NCBI GenBank assembly: GCA_013397115.1
Contig: VWZW01004379.1
Coordinates: 412,588-476,587, forward strand
Reading direction: 5' to 3'
Origin: Edolisoma coerulescens
Taxonomy: Eukaryota; Chordata; Aves; Passeriformes; Campephagidae
DNA: 64,000 nt
Part shown: one piece after another, positions 56,273 through 64,000 of the stretch
Layout of the letters: each line of letters starts with the position of its first letter
Numbering within the stretch: position 1 is the stretch's first letter
Notes under the pieces: generated by a model
Seen by the model: only the letters and a program-made list of their open reading frames with translations
Told to the model about the DNA's origin: nothing
Databases searched by the model: none
Position numbers and translations under genes: made by a program

Positions 56273-59200
56273 TCACTTGGCCGGCATCTTCTCTGCCATG
56301 TGCTTCTGCTGGCTCTCGGCGTGCCTGGGGACAGGGAGGGGCTGTTATTCCCTGTGCCAAGGAAAAGATGGAAAACCCAACCCATCCGCTCCGACACCGA
56401 GCTGGGAATTGCGTTTTCCCAAGGAAAACACCAAGTTTTTCCGGATCTCTGCCGGGGTTCCTTCCTGGCAGGAGGGCGCAGGGACGGGGTGAAGGGCCAG
56501 GAAGCCCCTTTGGGGTTTCTCCAAAGCCTGGAGAGGTTTGGGGCAGCTGGGATTTTTCCTTCCCTCCCCACAGGGATGGCCAACGCCTCTACCCCAAATA
56601 ACGGAGGGATGGGGACAGCCAGTGCCCCACCATGCCCCAAAAATGCCAGGTATGAAACTGCCATGAGCTGCAGGGAGGAAGCAAAGCACTTCCCAAAGCA
56701 CAGGAGGAGATCCCAGGATAGGAGGTGGCACTGACGCAGCTCCAGCTCCCATCCCAAACGTCCCCCTCACCCCTTGCTCTCCATTTTTTTTCCAAGCTTT
56801 AATGCTTCAGTTTGGGATCCCAGTCCTGGTGTGCTGACACTACCCAGGGCCTCTTCTTTTCCAGCTCCTTTCATCCCAAATATTTTCATTTCTGAATGAA
56901 ATACCCAGAATATTTCAGAACACTTTACATTTCCAAAGCACATCCCCAGTTATCCCAAAGGAAAATGCTTCCTGTGCCTTGCTGCCAGGGGGTGGAGCCC
57001 TTTAGGGAACCTGCCCATATCCTGCAAGGCTTTTTGTTTTAGCAGTTATTAAATATTAATATTTAAGTGATTCCAAAGTTCTCCCCCTTGTCCAGCCCTC
57101 CTGATGGCAAAGGCAGATCCCTGTCCAACCTGGCCTTGGACACTGCCAGGGATCCAGGGGCAGCCACAGCTTCTCTGGGAATTCCATTCCAGGGCCTCCC
57201 CACCCTCACAATCCTGGATGGCAAAAGCTTTAGTCCCAAAATTCTGCTGAAGGGAAACCCCCCCCCAGCTGCTGATGGTAAATGGGGAGCTGTGAGGGGA
57301 GGGAAATTCCTGCTTCACCTGGTGAGATCCTCGATGTCCACCAGCATGGCATCCTGCTCCGTGTGCAGCTCGTCCCGGATCAGCAGCAGCTGCACCAGCT
57401 CCTCGTTCAAGCCTGATCCAGGGAGAAACGGGGTGAGTTTGGGATGTCCTGGGGGACCCCACGTTGGGATTTTTCCCCACCAAGTGCCACATCCACAGGG
57501 CTTTTAAATCCCTGCAGGGATGGGGACTCCACCACTGCCCGGGGCTGGACAGCGCTTTCTGTGGAGAATATTTACATTTATCCCAGAGAACTGTTCTTAA
57601 TTAAAGGAGACAGACCCCAGAATAAATAAGCAATTACCACTTACTTTCTATCTGTGAGTGAAGGTCATTGACTATCACCTGTAGCTGCCCGATGGTCATG
57701 TCCCTTAGGTCAGTGGGTTTTAAACTTCTCTTCATCAAGCATTCACTGATATGAGGCATATGTGGCAGCTGGAAAGGAATATTCAATATTTTACTGCTTC
57801 CTTCCAATATTTTACCATTTCCTTCCAATATTTTACCGTTTTCTTCCAATTATTTCTATTTCTGAGCAGTTTGTCCCCTCAGTTTTGCATCCCCCCCCTC
57901 ACAAACAGGCAGCAACGACTCCAGCAAATGGAGTTCAACCATCAACACAAAACCAGGCCCAAGGCTCCAAATCCACCAGGATCAGGAATATTCGATGGAA
58001 TTGGGGGTGAGGGTGATGGTGACAGCCCTGGACCAAGGCAGGAGTGCTCCAGGATGGGATGGGATGGGATGAACAGACCCCAGCTCAGAGGATGAGCAGC
58101 CTCAAGGCAGCACCGCCCTCCAGCACCTCATTCCCTGCACCCATCCCACTCCCATCACTCCTTCCAGCTCCCGAGGCCAATCCCTCCCCCACCTCTCCTC
58201 TCCATGTCTGCCATCCCTGTGAGCCAGAGCCACCAGCGGTGTGGGTGTCCCAGGGTCCCCCCCGGCGTCACCCCCGGCCCCACTCACAAGATCCGCTACC
58301 GGCGACTTCTTCCTGTTCTGCTTTTCCACCTCCACCTGCATCTTGGCCATGGGCTTTGCCATCGCCAAGGCCATCTTGGCTTCAGCCTGGAGCTTCTTCT
58401 GCCTGGTGAGGAAGTCCATGTCATCCAGGGACTCCGACTCCTCCTCCGTCGTGTCTCTGTCGGAGTAGGACGAGCTCTGCTTGCTCTGGGGAAGCAAAGA
58501 AGCCACAGCAAAGTTTGACCTATTTTTGTGCTCTTTCCTACACAAACTGTGAAGGGCGTGGATTTATTTTTTTTATCTTAATCCGCAAGATTATCTTTAA
58601 AAATCAGAGTGATTCCCAGACAGGGCTCCTGGGCTTTGAAGGCAAACAGGAGCCAGCAGATCAGTGGCTGCTGAAAGGCCACACAGGTTGAGCTGAGGGG
58701 AACACCGGGGGCTGTGGTGTTACATCCACAAAGGAATGTTGTATCCACACAGGAAAAGAGAGGGAAGCTGCTGGGAGCTGATAACTCTTCCTATCCATTC
58801 CCTGATCGTTCTCAGAGCCAAAAAGAAAGGCAGGAAGGAAGGAAGGAAGAAGGAACCTTCACATGAAGGCATCAGCTCCACAGCAGCCAGGGGTGGTTTC
58901 TTATCTGTCCCTCGCACTTTACTGAGGGCTGAAAGTGCTGCTCTGGGGTTGAGAGTTGCTGTTTGAACAGGATCAGCCTCCTCACGGATTCCCTGCGGCT
59001 GCCCTGCTCCGGGCTGAGTTCCCAGACCCACCATGGGTGACAAGGGCGTGTCCAGGCTGGTCTCTGTCTTGCTGTCATCGCCATCGCTGTCCTTGTCGCT
59101 GCCGCTGTCGTTCACGAAGCAGATCTGCAGGTTCATCCCGCTCTGCAACCTGTGGGAGGACAGGCACAGGTGACACTGCTGTCCCCTGGGGCTGGCACTG

Positions 59201-61323
59201 CTGCCAGCCCCATGCTGGGTCACCAGCTCATCCATCAGGGGACCAGCGTGGCACTGGGAACTCGGTGTCACTCAGTGCCAGGGCTGCTACCACCATCTGC
59301 TGATGGACTGCAGAATTACCCCCACGCCGCAGAGATTTTTGATCTCATGATCATTATTCTGGAATATCGTTATTACTTTTGGTTATTCAGCTCTGATTAC
59401 ATGAAATCTAATGCATAGAGTACAATAAAAGATGTGGAATGCGTTACTGTAAAAAAATGCGTAAATTATTTACAAATAAAGAATAAAAAAATTAAAGAGA
59501 AATGTATAAAGATAGAATTAACATATATAAAAATATGTATTATAAAATACTTTGTCAATGCTGGAAATTATTTATTCACTGTTTGTATCCAAGACACTCC
59601 TGTAACACAAGAGTTTATTCTGGTGTTTTCCAGAGCCCCCTGCTCCACTGCTGGATTGGGATTGATTAACCCCACCCAAATTCCCCTCCCCAGGAATGAT
59701 TTTCCCTGGATACAGAGGACCAGGGAATCCCAGTGGGACTGAGAGAAGGGAAAAGCATTTCTCCGGGTGAGAGATCCCAACCCATCACCACCTGCTGGAG
59801 ATGGGGAACCCCCCCCACATCCTGCTGCCCGTTATTCCTCATTCCCAGTGGGTTGGGAGCTTGTATTGGTCCTTAGGAACAGCAAATTCCCATTTTCCAT
59901 CTGTTTCTGTGGAGTTTATTAGTTACTATTACTGTAAAATAAATAGGATTAATAATTAATGTTTATTAATGAACAAGTGAAGGTGGTGAGGTCCTGGCAA
60001 GGAAGCTGTGGCTGCCCCTGGATCCCTGGAATTATTCCAGGCCAGGCTGGATGGGGCTTGGAGCAGCCTGGGATAGTGGAAGGTGTCCCTGCCCATGGAC
60101 AGGGAACTGGATGAGCTTTAAGGTCCCTTCCAACCCAAGCATTCCATGATCCTGCTCTATAATTCCATACAAAAACATGGGAACAACATCCTGCAAAGGT
60201 TCCTGCAGGTCCTGGAGCAGGGAATACTTTTCCTGGATTATAAATATTAACAAACACCAAAGCCTTCAGGCACAGCTGGCAATTTCTGGGGGCACAGCTG
60301 CCAGACCCTGATGAGCTGCATTAATTAGAGCTGTGCTCTAATTACCAGAGAGCAGCTCCTGCTTCAGCTGTAACTACACACAGCAAAGCTGTTTTCCCTT
60401 TCAAATGATCTGCAGCTCAAATTAATTCCACAACTGTACCTCTCCCTTGGAACAGCAGGATTCCTCCTGGATTTCTGCCTCCCTAAGACTCCTTTCTTCT
60501 CCCACTCCATGGCAACAGGTACAGCTTCACTCCCAGCATGGGAGCTGTTGGATGCTTCACCCAGCTGAACACAAACAGGACTTGCTGGAGTGTATTTGCT
60601 GCAAAAATCTTAAAAACCCAAGGGAGGAATCCATGTGCAGCTCCAGGGATGGAGCCATGGAGCAGAGCTTGTGGATGTGGAGGGGAGGCAGGAGGCCACG
60701 TTCGAGCTTATTTAGTCCATTTCTGAGCATGAATCACAGAATTCCAGAATCATTGAGGTTGGAATTCCCAAATGGTTTGGGTTGCAAGGGACCTTAAACT
60801 CATCCAGTGCCACCCCTGCCATGGCAGGGACACCTTCCACTATCCCAGGGTGCTCCAAGCCCTGTCCAGCCTGGCCTTGGACACTGCCAGGGATCCAGGG
60901 GCAGCCACAGCTTCTCTGGGCATCCTGTTCCAAATCCTAAAGGAAAACCCAAAGGAAACCTCATTCAAAAAACTTCATCTCATTTCCTTTATCCCCTAAA
61001 CATCCAAATACCTTCTGCCCAGTTTTAAATGAGTGTTCTCCCATGTTATTTACAAGTATTTACATAACACACAAACACTGCAAAGGAAACAAGGAAAATT
61101 CTGGAATGTGGCTGAAAGCAACGAGTGAGGGATGGTCCTGGGATGTCCCACTGGAGAGATCTCCCACTTTCCAGGCTGCCCTGAGGGGTTGGGCTCTGGC
61201 TTACCGGGAGGACAGGCTGGGCTTGCCGCTCTTGCTGCAGCTCGTGTAGAGCCCGGGGCCATCGTCGAAGAAACTGCCCAGAGCCAACTTCTGCCGGATG
61301 GACTCGCGCTCATTCTTCTGGGC
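56273..61323 (-). CDS. SCHIP1: SCHIP1 (schwannomin-interacting protein 1 / IQCJ-SCHIP1), last six exons, 234 residues
   Basis: SCHIP1 binds merlin/NF2 and, as the IQCJ-SCHIP1 isoform, ankyrin-G at axon initial segments and nodes of Ranvier. Minus-strand exons in order are 61323-61205, 59149-59032, 58485-58288, 57768-57645, 57412-57319 and 56324-56273 (stop TGA). All phases close. Visible blocks are [38 protein letters not shown] followed by an acidic [108 protein letters not shown] and [16 protein letters not shown]. The last three blocks form the conserved C-terminal leucine-zipper coiled coil used for dimerisation and merlin binding. Identity to mammalian SCHIP1 is near complete. Upstream exons, including isoform-specific starts and the IQCJ fusion exons, lie beyond the right edge. 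Confidence 0.97.
57118..57218 (-). mobile_element. CR1 LINE fragment in SCHIP1 intron
   Basis: ctgtccaacctggccttgga and gcagccacagcttctctggg, ending in the cctccccaccctcaca motif. A second small piece (ggatggggactccaccactg) lies at about 57,510-57,550. Confidence 0.85.
59985..60168 (+). mobile_element. CR1 LINE 3' end in SCHIP1 intron
   Basis: ggaagctgtggctgcccctg, aggtgtccctgcccatggac and ttccaacccaagcattccat. Complete sense terminus. Confidence 0.9.
60295..60425. promoter_or_regulatory. Candidate intronic enhancer: palindromic TAATTA pair with CAGCTG E-boxes
   Basis: A perfect inverted repeat with 10-bp arms (taattagagc / gctctaatta) and a 3-bp spacer lies at 60322-60344. It gives two inward homeodomain-type TAATTA cores. 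CAGCTG E-boxes occur nearby (about 60,296 and 60,365), plus a third TAATT at about 60,422. There is no CR1 similarity within this block, although CR1s flank it on both sides. Regulatory role is inferred. Confidence 0.35.
60728..60948 (-). mobile_element. CR1 LINE 3' end in SCHIP1 intron
   Basis: atcacagaattccagaatca, gccatggcagggacaccttc and gggatccaggggcagccaca. Antisense. Confidence 0.9.
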
Positions 61324-61334
61324 CTGCAGGGGAG

Positions 61335-61545
61335 AGAGCGAGGGGTGAGCCCTGGGAAGGGACAGGGACAGAGGAGCTCTGGGAAGGGACAGGGAGGGAT
61401 GAGCTCTGGGAAGGGACAGGGAGAGAGGAGCTCTGGGAAGGGACAGCGAGGGGTGAGCCTGGGAAGGGACAGGGAGGGGTGAGCCCTGGGAAGGGACAGG
61501 GAAGGATGAGCTCTGGGAAGGCACACACAGGGATGAGCTCTGGCC
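61335..61545. repeat. Minisatellite, ~27-bp unit, ~7-8 copies, next to a SCHIP1 exon
   Basis: Units of type gagctctgggaagggacagg plus gagggat recur between 61,340 and 61,540, starting about 15 bases outside the exon 61205-61323 on its acceptor side. The minus-strand Pro/Ser/Phe frame that reads through it into the exon is an artefact. Confidence 0.85.
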
Positions 61546-61675
61546 AGGCCAGGACACGGGATGGGGATGTGTCCCACCACCAAGCTCAGATGTCCAGCAT
61601 CTCCCAAGCATTCCACGCTTGAGTGAACCACAGAGCCCATCCCAGTGGGAATCCCCGTTTGCATCTCTCTCCACA

Positions 61676-61733
61676 TGGAATCATAGAATGGTTTGGGTTG
61701 GAAGGGACCTTAAAGATCATCTGATTCCAACCC
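61676..61733 (-). mobile_element. CR1 LINE 3'-terminal fragment
   Basis: ggaatcatagaatggtttgg, then gttggaagggaccttaaaga, then tcatctgattccaaccc. Confidence 0.9.
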
Positions 61734-63772
61734 AAACTTGCTGATAGATATATCCCTATGTATTCCCCAATATCTGTACCTATATCCACCTCCATCAGCA
61801 TCTCCCACCTCCCTGAGCAGCTTCCAACCCCACACAAACCCCTCTCTCACCAGTGTGCTCAGGGATGGAATTTGAACCATTGTCATCAAATTATTCCTGG
61901 GTTTAAAAATGGATTTTTATATAAAAATATAAATATAGACACAAATATAAATACAAATATATGTATGGGAGTTTTTAAATAGCAATCAACCAAGTGATTT
62001 GAAATTAATCCCTGATCAATAACTGATCCATCCATCAATGTGCAACCAATGCAAGTCTCAGCTCTAGATTCCAGATCTCCCCCCATGTCTGTCACCAATG
62101 GATCACGTGCCACCCCTGACAATAAATTCAGGAAGTTACTGATGGAAGGAACACTTGGAACGCCGCAAACATTTAATTATGAGATAACTCTTACTCCCCA
62201 GTCCAGAAAACACAACAACAGGAAACATTGCAGGCAGGGCTGGGCTGCTTCCACGGGGTTAATCCATGGAATTGTGCTTCCCACATCCCACCTCAGGAAA
62301 AACAAAGCACCTTTTTTGTACAAGGAAGTGTGACAAAATGCAAATTATTAACCTAGAATAACAAATAATTTAATTCCATCTCCAGTGCTGATTACACACA
62401 CAATTACCCTGCCCATTAAATTGTCAATCCCTTCCCAAAACACTTCATTTATAACGGAAAACTCCTTTCATTTCAAATCCTTAAAATAACAAAAATAAAC
62501 CCCACGACACCAAGTGGGACCGAGTTTCTGGGTTGAGCTCCAGGTCTCTGAACTTTTACCCAGACCGTGGTGTTTTTAGGTTTCAATAATCAATACCTCA
62601 ATCACAAGGAGACAGATTTAGGATTAAAAATAGCCAGCCCTGCTGGGGAGGGCAGAACAGGGAAAAAAAATAAGGAAAAATGAGTGAAAATGATTTTTAA
62701 TGGATTGGAAGCGGAACGAGGGAGGTTGGTGCCAGCTCCCCATGCTGCCCATGTCAGGATGCCCTCGGCTGTGCCACTGCACCAATATCCCACCAAGCCC
62801 TGGAAATTTCCCCTTTCCCAGCTCCGATGATCCTCACCCACATCTTCCCATCTAAATTTGCTTTTCCTCGCGCTCCGAGCAAAATCCAGCGCCCACAGCC
62901 CGTCCCCACCTCCTCCTGCCCAGCCTCCACTCCAGCTGGGACCTCTCCCTCCGCTGCCATCCCCACTTCCTCCGTGGGCACCAAAAGCTGCTCTTCTCCC
63001 ATTAAAGCCCAGGCAGAACTGGCCGTTTTCCCTCCTTCCCGACGGATCTGCCTCTCCAGATGTTTTAATTTCGCCGTTTCCCACCAGGCCCCGCTGCTCC
63101 CAGGCTGACATCTGTACATTTAATCAATGTGCAATTTGTTTTCTCCACCAGGTCATTACTGAGGATTCCGAGTGACTGTGCTCCCAGGATGGAGCTGGGA
63201 ATATCCCATTTTCCAAGGCGGGCCCAGGCTAACGACCATAAAGAAATGAAGAGTCCTATTTGTTATTATGAAATGGGGAGCAGTTACTAAGGGATAAAAT
63301 ACACCTGAGGGAACTGGGCTTCAGGCTTTGGATAAATTACCTGACAGCTGAAATCCGGAGCTGGGGATGGAAAAATATAAATGGAGAAGGGAAACAGCAA
63401 AGGGGGGGTTGACTATGTAATATTCTCACTTGGTATAATATGAAGGAATAATGGGCAAATCCTCAAAATGCAAAGGTAATTCCAAGGAAAACATAACCCT
63501 GTGGTACTTCAATGTGTGTTTTGGCACTGAATCAAAAAATAAAAGCATTTCTGCCCTGTGCAGAGTGAGGACAATTCGGTTCTCACAATGATTTTAAACA
63601 AAAAGCTGCTTTTGGTTTTTCAGGGAAAACAGAACAATCCGGGGCGGATGTTTTCCTTCTTCCCCCTGACCTTCCCGCTCGGAAGGGCAGCAGCCACCTG
63701 TGCTGGAGCCCGGGAATGAGAACACAATGTCAGCCTTGGCTGTGGCTGCTCCCGGGAAAAGGCCAACAGATC

Positions 63773-64000
63773 CCGGAATCCTGGAATGGTTGGGATTAAA
63801 GGGACATTAAAGCTCATCCCATTCCCTGTCCATGGGCAGAGACACCTTCCACCATCCCAGGCTGCTCCAAGCCCCGTCCAGCCTGGCCTCGGACACTTCC
63901 AGAGATCCAGGGGCAGCCACAGCTTCTCTGGGAATTCCATCCCAGCCCCTCCCCACCCTCCCAGCCAGGAATTCCTTCCCAATACCCCATCCATCCCTGC
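63773..64000 (-). mobile_element. CR1 LINE 3' portion running off the window
   Basis: ggaatcctggaatggttggg, ccatgggcagagacaccttc and gggatgg-type reverse motifs; it continues with cccagcccctccccaccctc to the right edge. Confidence 0.9.

Larger units (their letters stand above)
61324..64000 (-). other. SCHIP1: SCHIP1 intron continuing past the window edge
   Basis: No further SCHIP1 exon is recognised upstream of 61323. The GC-rich, C/T-rich block at 62,830-63,110 has open frames but no identifiable protein. The stretch 61,740-62,700 is AT-rich without recognisable features. Confidence 0.6.

Noticed and set aside
61050..61676. 208-codon minus-strand ORF over a SCHIP1 exon
   Set aside because: Only 61323-61205 is SCHIP1; the rest is intronic minisatellite and CR1 read in frame by chance.
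62602..63180. GC-rich open frames upstream of SCHIP1 exons as an alternative first exon
   Set aside because: No match to known SCHIP1 N-termini, no clear donor in frame, and no promoter-like CpG cluster.

Overview
The window is vertebrate nuclear DNA, almost certainly from a bird and probably a songbird. It has spliced genes with GT-AG introns and dozens of short 3'-end fragments of CR1 LINEs, the typical avian retroposon. The gene order matches the IFT80 / C3orf80 / IL12A / SCHIP1 neighbourhood known from human 3q25, in flipped orientation. The songbird placement is inference from CR1 style and density; the avian and syntenic placement is well supported.

Layout: (1) 1-18.9 kb holds the 3' three quarters of IFT80 on the + strand: 13 coding exons, stop and poly(A) signals. 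A ~102-bp tandem array fills the intron at the left edge. (2) 21.05-22.5 kb holds the C-terminus of a probable C3orf80 orthologue on the - strand, tail-to-tail with IFT80; the rest is in a 602-base N gap. (3) 22.5-33.2 kb shows no convincing gene, only CR1 fragments, minisatellites and a long purine tract. (4) 33.24-44.4 kb is a complete 16-exon + strand gene. I reconstruct a 502-residue protein with an acidic N-terminus, a FIIND (ZU5-UPA) autoproteolytic domain like that of NLRP1/CARD8, a basic NLS-like linker and a C-terminal death domain. I know of no such gene at this place in mammals, and it is the most interesting item here. (5) 44.76-49.1 kb holds IL12A (IL-12 p35) on the - strand, converging on the FIIND gene. 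Four coding exons are visible; the 5' exons are lost in a 729-base gap. Its last exon carries a coding (Gly-Ser/Pro)n hexanucleotide repeat. (6) 49.1-55.7 kb shows no gene. (7) 55.7-64 kb holds the 3' half of SCHIP1 on the - strand (six exons, ending in the conserved C-terminal coiled coil), continuing past the right edge.

Functionally these are a ciliary transport subunit, a small probable membrane protein, a probable self-cleaving death-fold immune sensor or effector, a cytokine subunit and a cytoskeletal/ankyrin-G adaptor. Only the FIIND-DD gene and IL12A suggest a shared (immune) theme, and that link rests on adjacency alone. All three N gaps lie in GC-rich 5' regions, so the first exons or promoters of C3orf80 and IL12A, and intron 1 of the FIIND gene, are incomplete. 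Exon coordinates come from reading splice sites and reading frames by eye. Every coding exon junction in IFT80, the FIIND gene and SCHIP1 keeps phase.
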